Shown piece after piece: positions 49,557 through 58,109 of a DNA stretch of 64,000 nucleotides. A program made the translations under genes and the position numbers. The notes beneath the pieces were generated by a model. That model did not search any database, was not told the origin of the DNA, and saw only the letters and a list, made by a program, of their open reading frames with translations. The number at the start of each line of letters is the position of its first letter. Position 1 is the first letter of the stretch. This stretch comes from JAEUMY01 sp033764435 (GTDB lineage: Bacteria > Pseudomonadota > Gammaproteobacteria > Burkholderiales > Usitatibacteraceae), in assembly GCA_033764435.1 (NCBI GenBank), contig JANRIX010000070.1, positions 1-64,000 on the forward strand. The letters run 5' to 3'.

Positions 49557-52031
49557 TCAGCGCACTGCCTCGCACTCGGTCGCCGGGTTCGAGAAAGTCA
49601 GGCGCTGGACCTGCTTGGTCACTGAAACGCCATCGATCGAATACTGCAGCGTCGCCTGATTGCCGTTCGTGATGGCCAGACTCATGGTGCCGACAGTGGT
49701 CTCGCTGGTCGTCGTCCATGGCGCGGCGTTGAACACCGGACCTGTCACCCGCTTGAGCGGTCCGGAATAGATGATCGAGTTTCCGCTCTGGCGGGTCCCC
49801 GGCGCCATCAGATACCACACATCGCGACCGGTGGCGTCGTAAGTGTAGAGACCAACGGAAATGATGTCGCTTTGATGGATGATGTTGAGTCCCCAGCCAT
49901 CCTCAGTCGGATTCCACCAGATGTCCTGGTAGTTTCGTGCATAGCTGCGGTCGAACGCATTGAAGCTGCAGTTCGGCGCGGTGGCGTAAGTGAGCCGGGT
50001 GAGAGACTTGTTCACCGGCGTCTCGTTCACCGTGTACGAGATGTCCAGGTTTGCGCTTCCCAGAAAATTGAGGCGCATCGAACCGACTGTCGTTCGCTGC
50101 ACCTGGCTGGCCGGCCAGGGTAAGGTGTTGAACGCCGGCCCCCGTGATCGCACCAGCGGGCCAACATAGCTGCCGTCGGGCTGGCGGGTCGCGCCATTGA
50201 GGATGAGGAAGAGCGGCTGTCCATCACTGTCGAACGTGTACAAAGCGCCCGCCAGGATGTTGTCCTGGTGGTTGAGCGCGAGACCCCAGCCACTTTCGGT
50301 CTGGTTCCACCAAATGTCGCTGTAGTTGGTTGTCGCGGTGGAGAACCTGGCGAGGATCTGGTAGTTGCCGGTGGTGGCTGCCGGATCCCAATGCCCGACA
50401 CTGACGTAGTAGGTACCGGGCGTGGTGATTCGATAGGTGAAACCGAATTCGTTGTTGCGCAACTCGACATCATCTTCTGAAACGAGTCCAGATCCTTCGC
50501 TATTGAGAAGGGCGCCCGCAAGGTCGTTGCCGCCCGTCGAGAACACGGTGAGGTGTCCGGGCTGGGTCACGGTGATGCGGAATACATCCAGATCGCCGGG
50601 ATAGTCGATGCTTGCGGTCACGCTGCCGCCCATCGCGATCTCGCGCGTGGATGTCGAAGGCATCGATGGGTCCACATCCACCGCGGTCTGAGCCACATTC
50701 ATGATGATGGGCCGGATGGTCGGATAGAACGCCTCGAACCGCCCGTACAGCGCCAGCTCATTGAGGTTGCTGCAGCTCAGACCACCCGCTTGGCGTATGG
50801 TCGTGCCTGAAAGAATGCCGCGCAGCTGCAGCCCTTGCGATGCGGATAGCGTGAACAGTCCGGAACCACTGCTGCCGCCCTCGATGACACCGCGGGTGAA
50901 GCTCACGCCATAGAGATCGATCGGATAGCCGACGACACGGATGCGGGGCTCGGTGACGCTACCCTCCGAATACTTCATGGGATCGCCACGTGGATGGCTC
51001 ACGCCGACGACGGGTGTGTTGTCCGCCAAATCCGCCGCATCCCAACCCGAGTAGACGGTTCCGTTGGGTGGCGTCCCATTCAGTTCCAACAATGTCGAGT
51101 CCACCATCTGGTTGGTCTGCGTCATCTGGGCGCCGCCCGCCAGCTGTACCCGCGAACCGTTCCCGGTATCCAGCTGACCACAGGCCACGTTCTCGTAAAA
51201 CCAGAAAGTGGTCAGGCTGGCAGCCTCCGCCGCGGTAGAAATGCAATGATTGGCGGTGAGCAGAAACGCACGCGGAAACTTGTCGCTGTTGATGAGCGTT
51301 CCGCTGCAAATGAATCCTGACGAACCCCGGCGAAACTGGAGGTGCGCGACCGACTTCTTCCGCTCTTCCAGTGCCGCATTGAGTCCGGGTATGGTGGACG
51401 AGCACCTGACATCGACATTGCAACTGCCGGATGCCTCCTTCGCAACACTTTGCATGGACTCGCGGGTGAAGGGCGAAATGTCGAAGTGCATGAGCGAGCC
51501 GACGCCGATTTCAGTGTCGTCGGGCAGAACGGTGGGGCGCAGCAGGCGCAATTCGATCGTCTGCTCGGCACCTTCGGTGTAGGGCGTCCAGATCTCCTGC
51601 TCCATGCCGGTGATACGCATGAACTCGACGGGTCCGGCGGGCCCGGCTGCACGGAGCTCTCCACCCGAAACGCGAGCCGGCAGATCGAGACGAAGGCGCA
51701 AGCCGACCGCGCCCTCGGAGCGCACGGTGAAGCGCGCTACAGCGCTGCCGTCCGGCTGTGCGATCCAGCGGGTCGCGACAGACGTGTCGTCCAGGTCAAC
51801 CACCCGACTTACACGGATCAGCCCGGCAATATCCTCGGCCGGGGCCTGGCGCTTGGCCAACGTCGCTTGGGACAAGTCGATCCGGGCTGCTGATGTTGTC
51901 GAGGTGAACTGGTGGACTGGATTGGCCAGCCCCAAGCCCAGCGCGCGGCCAGGCATCTGCTGAGCCACGGCGCTTGTCGCCAACATGAGCATCGAAAAAG
52001 CGGTAAGGCCTGCGAGGTGGCGGGGAGACAT
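49557..52031 (-). CDS. Secreted trypsin-like (lysyl endopeptidase-like) protease with tandem Trp-rich repeats
   Basis: An 824-residue exported protein with a signal peptide (LTAFSMLMLATSAVAQ), a pro-region, and an S1 protease domain with catalytic His in LLTANHC, cysteine-rich SSGFICSGTLI, and Ser in IEGGSSGSGLFT, resembling Achromobacter protease I. A pre-peptidase C-terminal beta-sandwich follows (GGSVTASIDYPGDLDVFRITV). Two tandem repeats of about 115 residues come last, each opening with YSDIWWNQTESGWGLAL or YQDIWWNPTEDGWGLNI and closing with a GP.FN..PW stretch and VGxMxL. The repeats are not known to me as a named domain; adhesion or substrate binding are guesses. It lies 2 nt upstream of rlmD. 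Confidence 0.87.
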   Translation of the reverse strand: MSPRHLAGLTAFSMLMLATSAVAQQMPGRALGLGLANPVHQFTSTTSAARIDLSQATLAKRQAPAEDIAGLIRVSRVVDLDDTSVATRWIAQPDGSAVARFTVRSEGAVGLRLRLDLPARVSGGELRAAGPAGPVEFMRITGMEQEIWTPYTEGAEQTIELRLLRPTVLPDDTEIGVGSLMHFDISPFTRESMQSVAKEASGSCNVDVRCSSTIPGLNAALEERKKSVAHLQFRRGSSGFICSGTLINSDKFPRAFLLTANHCISTAAEAASLTTFWFYENVACGQLDTGNGSRVQLAGGAQMTQTNQMVDSTLLELNGTPPNGTVYSGWDAADLADNTPVVGVSHPRGDPMKYSEGSVTEPRIRVVGYPIDLYGVSFTRGVIEGGSSGSGLFTLSASQGLQLRGILSGTTIRQAGGLSCSNLNELALYGRFEAFYPTIRPIIMNVAQTAVDVDPSMPSTSTREIAMGGSVTASIDYPGDLDVFRITVTQPGHLTVFSTGGNDLAGALLNSEGSGLVSEDDVELRNNEFGFTYRITTPGTYYVSVGHWDPAATTGNYQILARFSTATTNYSDIWWNQTESGWGLALNHQDNILAGALYTFDSDGQPLFLILNGATRQPDGSYVGPLVRSRGPAFNTLPWPASQVQRTTVGSMRLNFLGSANLDISYTVNETPVNKSLTRLTYATAPNCSFNAFDRSYARNYQDIWWNPTEDGWGLNIIHQSDIISVGLYTYDATGRDVWYLMAPGTRQSGNSIIYSGPLKRVTGPVFNAAPWTTTSETTVGTMSLAITNGNQATLQYSIDGVSVTKQVQRLTFSNPATECEAVR

Positions 52032-52070
52032 GGTGTGATCCTCGTTCAGTCAGAAAGCGGGTAGAACCAA

Positions 52071-53069
52071 CTACGGACGGGCTGCCGATCCAGACGCGAA
52101 ACTCCTCCAAATGCGTCGCAAGCCCAGCCACTGCTGCGACCAGAATCCGTCGCCATAGTTGCGTCCGGTTTCCTGGTCGCGAATCCCGGTCGGGGGATAG
52201 ACGTGGTCAAAATTCGCCGTCCCGAACAGCCGGTCCCACACTGGAAACAGCACCGCAAAGTTGCAGCCGCGCGCGTTGCCCTCATGGCCGAGGCCGATGG
52301 CGTGATGCACCCGATGGAAGCGCGGGCTGACCAGCAGGCTCTCTGCCCAGCCGAAGCCGGTCCGAATATTCGCATGCGACAGGCTCTCGACCACGCGGCT
52401 CGCCACCACGATCAGCACGAACTGGCCGGGCGGCACGCCGATCAGCAGCGCAACCAGCGAAAACACGGCCGCCACAATCACATCGTCCAGCAGATGGTTG
52501 CGGTTGTCGGTCCAGAAGGTCATGCGCCGCTGGCTGTGATGCAGGGCATGCAGCGCCCACCACCATTCAAACTGGTGCTGCCAGCGGTGCAGCCAGTAGG
52601 CAACGAAATCCAGAATGACCAGGTACATCAGCAGGCTCACGAACGGATGCTCGTTCAGCCACGGCAGCGCATCCTCCAGCTTGGGCGGGATGAAGCCCTG
52701 CATGCGCAGCCAGCCGTCAATGCCATCGACCACCGGCAGCAGCAGCAGGAAGGTCAGCAACGGCAGCACACCCAGGCGGCCCAGCAGCGTATAGATGACG
52801 TCCACGCGAATCTGCCGACCCGACGTCGCGTCTGCCGACCAGTCCTCGGCCGGCTTCCAGCGCTCCAGCAGGCCCAGCACCAACGCGAGCAGACTCACTT
52901 CGATGACGCCGATGAGGAAGAGCTCCGTGGCATTGAATGCGGGCTCGGTCCACGACGCGAACCCCAGCGCGAACAACACGGGCTGCACCACGGCCTCGAA
53001 CAGCCATTGATGGGCGGCGGCATAGCCACCGGTGAGCAAGTCCATCAAACTTTGCATCAGCGCTTCCAT
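52071..53069 (-). CDS. Sterol desaturase/fatty acid hydroxylase family membrane protein
   Basis: The 332-residue di-iron membrane enzyme has several transmembrane helices and the histidine clusters HRWQH, HALHHSQRRM and FHRVHHAIG that coordinate the metal pair. It presumably hydroxylates or desaturates a lipid; the substrate is unknown. Its start overlaps the stop of the deacetylase gene by 13 nt, so 53812-52071 is probably one operon. A one-mismatch palindrome copy occurs at 52362. Confidence 0.88.
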   Translation of the reverse strand: MEALMQSLMDLLTGGYAAAHQWLFEAVVQPVLFALGFASWTEPAFNATELFLIGVIEVSLLALVLGLLERWKPAEDWSADATSGRQIRVDVIYTLLGRLGVLPLLTFLLLLPVVDGIDGWLRMQGFIPPKLEDALPWLNEHPFVSLLMYLVILDFVAYWLHRWQHQFEWWWALHALHHSQRRMTFWTDNRNHLLDDVIVAAVFSLVALLIGVPPGQFVLIVVASRVVESLSHANIRTGFGWAESLLVSPRFHRVHHAIGLGHEGNARGCNFAVLFPVWDRLFGTANFDHVYPPTGIRDQETGRNYGDGFWSQQWLGLRRIWRSFASGSAARP

Positions 53070-53812
53070 CGCGGATGCTCCGTGATGCGGGCAAAGCAGA
53101 AGCCCTTGGCCTTCAGGCCGGCAACAAGATCATCCAGCTTCGGCCACAACGGGTCCTTGCGTGACCAGATGCCCAGATGCCAGAGCAGGATGTCGCCATC
53201 GCGAATATTCGCAAGCTGCTTCCTGATGAGCGCATCGGAGGGAAATTTGTCGGACGGGAGTTCATCGCCGCTGAAGCCCGCGTCCGACCATGCCACGTGA
53301 CGATAGCCGCATGCCTCGGCGAAGCGGGTGGCGTTGGACGTGAGCTTGCCGCCGGGCGCACGCCAGATGGGGTCTAGCGCACGGCCGGTCATGGCCTTGA
53401 AGGCTTCGTCCGGCTTCTTCAACTCGGCGCACAGCGCTTTCGCATCCAGGCGCTCGCCTTGGGTCTTCCCCCACGGCAGGTAGTTCACCTTGTCGCCCGC
53501 ATCACCGCGAAAGTACCAGTGCCGCCAGGTGTGCGAGCCAAATGCGTGGCCCTCGTCCGCGCGGGCTTTCCAGTACGCAGCCCACGAAGGATCGAGCGAG
53601 GTGTCGCCACGTTGCGTCTTTTCGTTGGCGAGAAAGAACGTGGCCTTCACATCGTGCTTCTTCAGGATGGCCGCCATCTCCTCGGCCGGGCCCATGTGGC
53701 CGGTGTCGAGCGTGAGGTAGACCGTGCCCTTGCAGGACGCGGCATGAGCATTGACCGCCAGCATGAGCACGGCAACCAGCGCGGCAGCCAGGGCGGGCAA
53801 TCGAAAGTGCAT
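53057..53812 (-). CDS. Polysaccharide deacetylase family protein
   Basis: The 251-residue exported NodB-homology protein has a signal peptide (LPALAAALVAVLMLAVNAHA), then TVYLTLDTGHMGP (where the canonical motif has the catalytic Asp pair), GHAFGSHTWRHW (metal His residues) and IWRAPGGK. The first motif reads LDTG rather than the usual FDDG, so activity may be altered. ATG 53812 is chosen at the signal peptide. It lies between a beta-propeller gene and the membrane hydroxylase gene on the same strand. A palindrome copy at 53201 encodes ANIR. Confidence 0.86.
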   Translation of the reverse strand: MHFRLPALAAALVAVLMLAVNAHAASCKGTVYLTLDTGHMGPAEEMAAILKKHDVKATFFLANEKTQRGDTSLDPSWAAYWKARADEGHAFGSHTWRHWYFRGDAGDKVNYLPWGKTQGERLDAKALCAELKKPDEAFKAMTGRALDPIWRAPGGKLTSNATRFAEACGYRHVAWSDAGFSGDELPSDKFPSDALIRKQLANIRDGDILLWHLGIWSRKDPLWPKLDDLVAGLKAKGFCFARITEHPRWKR

Positions 53813-53829
53813 GCCGAAAGTGTCGGGCC

Positions 53830-54813
53830 TCAACGGCGCGGCGCGTGGGAGAAGAAGTAGATGCCGTGCGGCGACTTGCCCACCGGAATCTCCTGGATGG
53901 TCTTCTTGGTCGCCATGTCCACGACCGCGACCTTGCGCGCCCAGCGGGCCGTGACCCAGAGGTGCTTCCCATCGCGTGTCAGCTCCATGCAGTCCGGGCC
54001 ACCCTTCACGGGAATGGTGTCGACCACGTCGAGCGTGGTCTGGTCGATGACGCTGATGGTGTTGGCCACGCGGTTGGACAGCAGCACGCGCCTGCCGTCA
54101 CCCATGGCGATGAAGTTATGCGCGCCCTCGCCGGTCTTGATCTTCTTCACCGACTTCTTGCTCCGCCAGTCGATGACTTCGACATAGTTGTCGCCGGTCA
54201 TCCCGACCAGCAGATGCTTGTCATCCGGCGTCATCCAGATGCCAGCTGGCTGCTTGCCGACGGGCATCTTCCACGCCACCGCCTGCGTCTTGAGATCGAT
54301 GGCGGCAATTTCATTCGAGTCCTGCAGCGTGATGAAGGCGAAGGCGCTTTGGGAATCGAAGGCGACATGGCTGGGCGTCTTGGGCAGCGCGAGGCGCTTC
54401 ACCAGCTTGAAATCGGTGCCGTTGTAGAGGTCAACCCGGTCCAGACGCAGCGACACCGACACGAACCATTTGCGATCGGGCGAAAAGCCGATCTGGTACG
54501 GATCGGAAATGCCGTCGATGCGACGTTTCACCTCACCCGTTTTCGGGTCCAGGAACACCAGATCGTTACTAGCCGCGTTGGCGACGATGAGGAACTGGTC
54601 ATCCGGGGTCGCCATGAGGTGATGCGGTTCCTTGCCCACCGGCAGGCGCTTCGTTTCCTTCATGGTCGCCTTGTCGATGAGGCTGATGCTGCCGTCGCCG
54701 GAGTTGAGCACGACGGCGACTTCGGCATGGGCAGGCAGTGCCGTCAGGGCGCCGAGGCAGATCAGCGAAGCAAGGCAAGTCAGTAACAGATTCGATGCAC
54801 GGATGATGTTCAT
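53830..54813 (-). CDS. Periplasmic YncE-like beta-propeller protein
   Basis: The 327-residue exported protein has a signal peptide ending ALPAHA and about seven repeats of the YVTN type (for example SISLIDKATMKETKRLPVGKEP, NTISVIDQTTLDVVDTIPVKGGP). These beta-propellers bind DNA, porphyrin metabolites or partners such as quinohaemoprotein enzymes; the role here is unknown. The start is ATG 54813 (a TTG precedes it). It ends 17 nt before the deacetylase start. Confidence 0.88.
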   Translation of the reverse strand: MNIIRASNLLLTCLASLICLGALTALPAHAEVAVVLNSGDGSISLIDKATMKETKRLPVGKEPHHLMATPDDQFLIVANAASNDLVFLDPKTGEVKRRIDGISDPYQIGFSPDRKWFVSVSLRLDRVDLYNGTDFKLVKRLALPKTPSHVAFDSQSAFAFITLQDSNEIAAIDLKTQAVAWKMPVGKQPAGIWMTPDDKHLLVGMTGDNYVEVIDWRSKKSVKKIKTGEGAHNFIAMGDGRRVLLSNRVANTISVIDQTTLDVVDTIPVKGGPDCMELTRDGKHLWVTARWARKVAVVDMATKKTIQEIPVGKSPHGIYFFSHAPRR

Positions 54814-54869
54814 CAAAAACAGGGCCTGTCAGAGGGAAAAGACGCGAATTGAAGCGGCGCAATGCTACC

Positions 54870-55469
54870 ATGCAACGCCTTGCCTCCCCTCCCGGCCGAC
54901 AGCGGATTTCACTCTTGTTCTCGCCTGCCCTCAACTTCTGTTCCATCTGCGGAAAGTCCACCGAAGTCAAGGTGCCGGATGGCGACAATCGTCCGCGAGC
55001 GGTCTGCACTGGCTGCAACACCATCCACTACCAGAATCCCAAGATCGTGGTGGGCTGCCTGCCCGTGTGGGAAGACAAAATTCTCATCTGCAAGCGCGCC
55101 ATCGAGCCGCGCTACGGCCTGTGGACGCTGCCGGCGGGCTTCATGGAGAACGGCGAGTCGGTGGCCGAGGGTGCGATGCGCGAAGCGGTCGAAGAGGCCA
55201 ACGCCAGGGTGGAGATCACCCAGCTCTACACGACCTACTCCATCCCCTCCATTAGTCAGGTCTACATCATGTTCCTGGCCCGGTTGCTCGACCCGGACGT
55301 ATCCGCCGGGCCGGAGAGCCTGGAGGTGAAACTCGTCACCGAAGAGGAGATTCCCTGGGACCAGCTCGCCTTCGTCATGGTGAAGCGGACCCTCAGGCAC
55401 TACCTGGAGGATCGCAAGACCGGCGTGTTCGTGCCGCGATTTGGCGATATCCGGCCACCGGAGCGCTAG
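54870..55469 (+). CDS. Nudix hydrolase with N-terminal zinc ribbon
   Basis: The 199-residue protein has CSICGK and CTGCNTIHY forming a zinc ribbon, followed by a Nudix fold with the box GFMENGESVAEGAMREAVEEANA (one usual Gly replaced by Asn). The layout resembles NudC-type or ADP-ribose pyrophosphatase-like enzymes that hydrolyse nucleoside diphosphate conjugates. The start is uncertain (ATG 54870 or TTG 54849). It is divergent from the beta-propeller gene. Confidence 0.86.
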   Translation: MQRLASPPGRQRISLLFSPALNFCSICGKSTEVKVPDGDNRPRAVCTGCNTIHYQNPKIVVGCLPVWEDKILICKRAIEPRYGLWTLPAGFMENGESVAEGAMREAVEEANARVEITQLYTTYSIPSISQVYIMFLARLLDPDVSAGPESLEVKLVTEEEIPWDQLAFVMVKRTLRHYLEDRKTGVFVPRFGDIRPPER

Positions 55470-55584
55470 TCTCCCGATCCAAATCTCGGGGAAACCCCGA
55501 CCAGGCGGCCCTTGCAACACATTGCAATCCATCTGTCATCGGCCCCATACTGTGCGAGGACGTTTTCGAGCCAGGAAAGAGAAC

Positions 55585-55953
55585 ATGAAAAAGATCACCG
55601 CACTCTGCATCGCAACCCTTGTCACATGCTCCGCCAGCCCCGTCTTTGCGGCTGACGGCCCCCGTCTCAACTGTGACGACCTCAAGGCCAAGATCGAAGC
55701 GAAGTTCCAGACCAAAGGCGTGAAGAACTACACGCTCGAAGCCGTGGACAAGAAGGCGGACGAAGGTGGCGCCAAGGTGCTCGGCACCTGCGACGGCAAC
55801 ACGAAGAAAATGCTCTACAAGCGCGGCGCAGCGCCGGCGGCAGAAGCCAAGGCGGATGCGAAGCCGGCCACCAAGGCCGACGCACCGAAGGCCGAAGCCA
55901 AGGCTGCCGCCCCGGCGAGCAAGCCCGAGCCCGCCAAGCCGGCTGGCAAATAG
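55585..55953 (+). CDS. DUF1161 periplasmic protein with Ala/Lys-rich tail
   Basis: The 122-residue exported protein has a signal peptide (ITALCIATLVTCSASPVFA), then the DUF1161 core LNCDDLKAKIEAKFQTKGVKN and VLGTCDGNTKKMLY with two conserved cysteines likely disulfide-bonded, and a disordered Ala/Lys/Pro tail. The DUF1161 function is unknown. AGGAAAGAG lies before the ATG and an intrinsic terminator follows. Confidence 0.85.
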   Translation: MKKITALCIATLVTCSASPVFAADGPRLNCDDLKAKIEAKFQTKGVKNYTLEAVDKKADEGGAKVLGTCDGNTKKMLYKRGAAPAAEAKADAKPATKADAPKAEAKAAAPASKPEPAKPAGK

Positions 55954-55975
55954 TCTTCGGACTGCAGCAACCAAG

Positions 55976-56000
55976 CGCCCGCACCTGCTGCGGGCGTTTT
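55976..56000 (+). terminator. Intrinsic terminator after the DUF1161 gene
   Basis: CGCCCGCA-CCTGC-TGCGGGCG, 8-bp perfect stem, then TTTT. Confidence 0.87.
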
Positions 56001-56025
56001 CATTTGCACGCGCATGGCAGCGGCT

Positions 56026-56706
56026 TCAGACCGCCAGCACGCGGTCTCCGGCCACCACAAAACAGCGATCGCCTTTCACCGGCCGCACCAGCGCCGAGCC
56101 GGTGAACTCGCCAAACGACGGCAGCACGGCGTAATCCGGCCGACACCAGAAGCACGGCAGCGTAAGGCCCGCCCCGCCCGGCTCCGCCAGCCGCACCGCG
56201 GGATGGATGTGCCCGCACAGCGCATAGCCGCCCACCAGCGCCCCGGGGTGATGGGCGAGCAGGAAAGGTGCCAGGCCCTCGCCTTCCTCCACGCAGCGGA
56301 TGTTCCATTCGGCAGGCGGGTCGCCGGCCTTGTCATCGTGATTGCCGCGCACCAGCGTCACGGCCACCTGCGAATATTCGCGTCGCCACTCGGCGAACCG
56401 CGCCAGCGTCTTCGGCGCGCGCGCCGCCTTGCTATGCAGGAAATCGCCCAGGAACACGATGTGCTCGGCACCGGTCGCCGTGATGCATGCCGAGAGCCGG
56501 TTGACCGCTTGCGTGGTCGTGCCCGCCGGCAGCGGCAGCCCGGCATCGCGGAATGCTGCCACCTTGCCCAGGTGATAGTCGGCGATGAAGAGCGTCTTGC
56601 CGCGCGGCCAGTACATCGCCTTGTCCGGCAGCAAGGTGACAGCCTCGCCCGCCAGCTCGATGCCGAGCGTGGCGCCGTTCACGGAACCGATGGCGGAATC
56701 AGGCAT
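56026..56706 (-). CDS. pdeM: Ligase-associated DNA damage response endonuclease PdeM
   Basis: The 226-residue metallophosphoesterase has TLFIADYHLGK, IVFLGDFLHSK, LVRGNHDD and CGHIHP, the di-metal motifs of the family. PdeM is usually encoded with an Lhr-type helicase, a beta-CASP-like exonuclease and an ATP-dependent DNA ligase. Here the helicase is 1.4 kb away (58110) but the ligase and exonuclease are not in the window. It overlaps the end of the preceding phosphodiesterase gene by 8 nt. Palindrome copy at 56370. Confidence 0.88.
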   Translation of the reverse strand: MPDSAIGSVNGATLGIELAGEAVTLLPDKAMYWPRGKTLFIADYHLGKVAAFRDAGLPLPAGTTTQAVNRLSACITATGAEHIVFLGDFLHSKAARAPKTLARFAEWRREYSQVAVTLVRGNHDDKAGDPPAEWNIRCVEEGEGLAPFLLAHHPGALVGGYALCGHIHPAVRLAEPGGAGLTLPCFWCRPDYAVLPSFGEFTGSALVRPVKGDRCFVVAGDRVLAV

Positions 56707-57511
56707 CACCGAACGGGTACGGGCCGGGATAGTTGCCGACCGTCACGGTATGCGTCACGACACCGGTCGCCGCCGACCAGCGATGCAACAGAAAGCCAGC
56801 CGGCTCCATGATGTAGCGCTCGGTCGCATCGGGCGCCAGCGACAGCGTGAGCTGATGCGCGGTGCCCGGCGCGGTCTGCGCCACCGTGCCGGCAAAGCGC
56901 GTCTGGATGGGCCGATGCAGGTGACCGCAGAGCACGCGCTCGATCTCGGGATGGCGCTGCACAATGGCGGCAAGCCGCTCGGGCGCCTTCAAACCCATCG
57001 CGTCCATACCCTCGATGAACGTGCGAAACGGCGGATGGTGCAACATCACGATGGCCGGCTTGCCATCACCTTCGGCCAACGCGCGCTCAAGCCAGGCCAG
57101 CCGGGCCTCGCACAACTCGCCATACGGCTTCTTCGCCACCCAGGTATCCAGCAGGATGAGCCGCACCGGAAAGCCCTCGACCACGTACTGGATGAAGTCC
57201 GGCGCCTGCGGCATCCATGGCTGGTCAGCGAAGGCCGAGCGCATCGCCTCGCGGTGATCGTGATTGCCGGGGATGGCGTATAGCGGAATGCCGGCGTCGG
57301 TGATCGGGCGGAGCAGATCACGCAAGTGCGAATATTCGCCGGCGCTGCCGCGGTCGACCAGGTCGCCGGTGAGGACGACGACATCCGGGCGCGTGTCCAG
57401 CGCCAACAACGCGGCAACCGCCTCGCGCAGATGGCGGCCCGTATCGACACGGTTGTAGAGCTGCGTGCCGGGGGCGGTGATGTGGGGGTCGGAGAGTTGG
57501 GCGAGGAGCAT
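56699..57511 (-). CDS. cpdA: CpdA/Icc-family metallophosphodiesterase
   Basis: The 270-residue cyclic-nucleotide phosphodiesterase-like protein has LAQLSDPHI, VVLTGDLVD, AIPGNHDHR, MLHHPP and CGHLHRPIQ, all ligands of the di-metal centre. CpdA degrades cAMP in E. coli; substrate here is inferred only. It is divergent from the ClpX-zinc-finger gene and coupled to pdeM. Palindrome copy at 57328 encodes EYS. Confidence 0.88.
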   Translation of the reverse strand: MLLAQLSDPHITAPGTQLYNRVDTGRHLREAVAALLALDTRPDVVVLTGDLVDRGSAGEYSHLRDLLRPITDAGIPLYAIPGNHDHREAMRSAFADQPWMPQAPDFIQYVVEGFPVRLILLDTWVAKKPYGELCEARLAWLERALAEGDGKPAIVMLHHPPFRTFIEGMDAMGLKAPERLAAIVQRHPEIERVLCGHLHRPIQTRFAGTVAQTAPGTAHQLTLSLAPDATERYIMEPAGFLLHRWSAATGVVTHTVTVGNYPGPYPFGDA

Positions 57512-57578
57512 GCCTGAAAGTAAATTTTCCTTGATCGCTACAATTGTCCATCAAGTCGACAAAAGTATTGGCTTACCC

Positions 57579-58094
57579 ATGACACAACTTGAAATTCAGG
57601 TAGACGAGCACCCATCAAAGGTGGCTGGCATGGAAAACGCCACCAGCTTGGTATTGAAGCTAGTGGTGGGCTCCGACTGGCAAGCACCTCAACTCCACGT
57701 AGAAGGCTACTTGCGCGATGGGAACAGAATCGCGGAGCGAAGAGTTTGGAGATTTGACGGGCTGAATGAAAAGTCGAGCATCAGGATCGCAATAACGGAC
57801 GGCAAGGCAACGACGCCACCTGACGAGGTTGACGCCAAACGTGGCGCCCTCATTCAGGACGAAAGTATTCTGATTAGGGAGTCGATCGATAGCATCAATA
57901 CCATGAACATGTTGCTGGAAAGCAAGCTCAATCGAGCTGAGAAAGCTAGCGTTTCGCCGGATAGACCTTTCTTCTGTTCATTCTGTGGTAGCCATGAAGA
58001 CAAAGTGCGACATCTGATCGCTGGTCCGGCTGTATTCATTTGCGATGAATGCGTTGCGATTTGCGCAGATACCTTGAAATCTCAGGAAACCTAA
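57579..58094 (+). CDS. ClpX-type C4 zinc-finger protein, no AAA+ domain
   Basis: The 171-residue protein has an N-terminal region of about 120 residues with no family I recognise (predicted beta-rich, then a helix ESIDSINTMNMLLESKL). It is joined to an intact ClpX zinc-binding domain: FFCSFCGSHEDKVRHLIAG and FICDECVAICADTL carry all four cysteines. In ClpX this domain dimerises and binds adaptors and substrates. Here it stands alone, so it might dock on substrates or on ClpX partners. Base composition is clearly lower in GC than both neighbours, suggesting acquisition by transfer. It stands between oppositely oriented genes. Confidence 0.8.
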   Translation: MTQLEIQVDEHPSKVAGMENATSLVLKLVVGSDWQAPQLHVEGYLRDGNRIAERRVWRFDGLNEKSSIRIAITDGKATTPPDEVDAKRGALIQDESILIRESIDSINTMNMLLESKLNRAEKASVSPDRPFFCSFCGSHEDKVRHLIAGPAVFICDECVAICADTLKSQET

Positions 58095-58109
58095 TCCGAG
58101 GAGACAACA

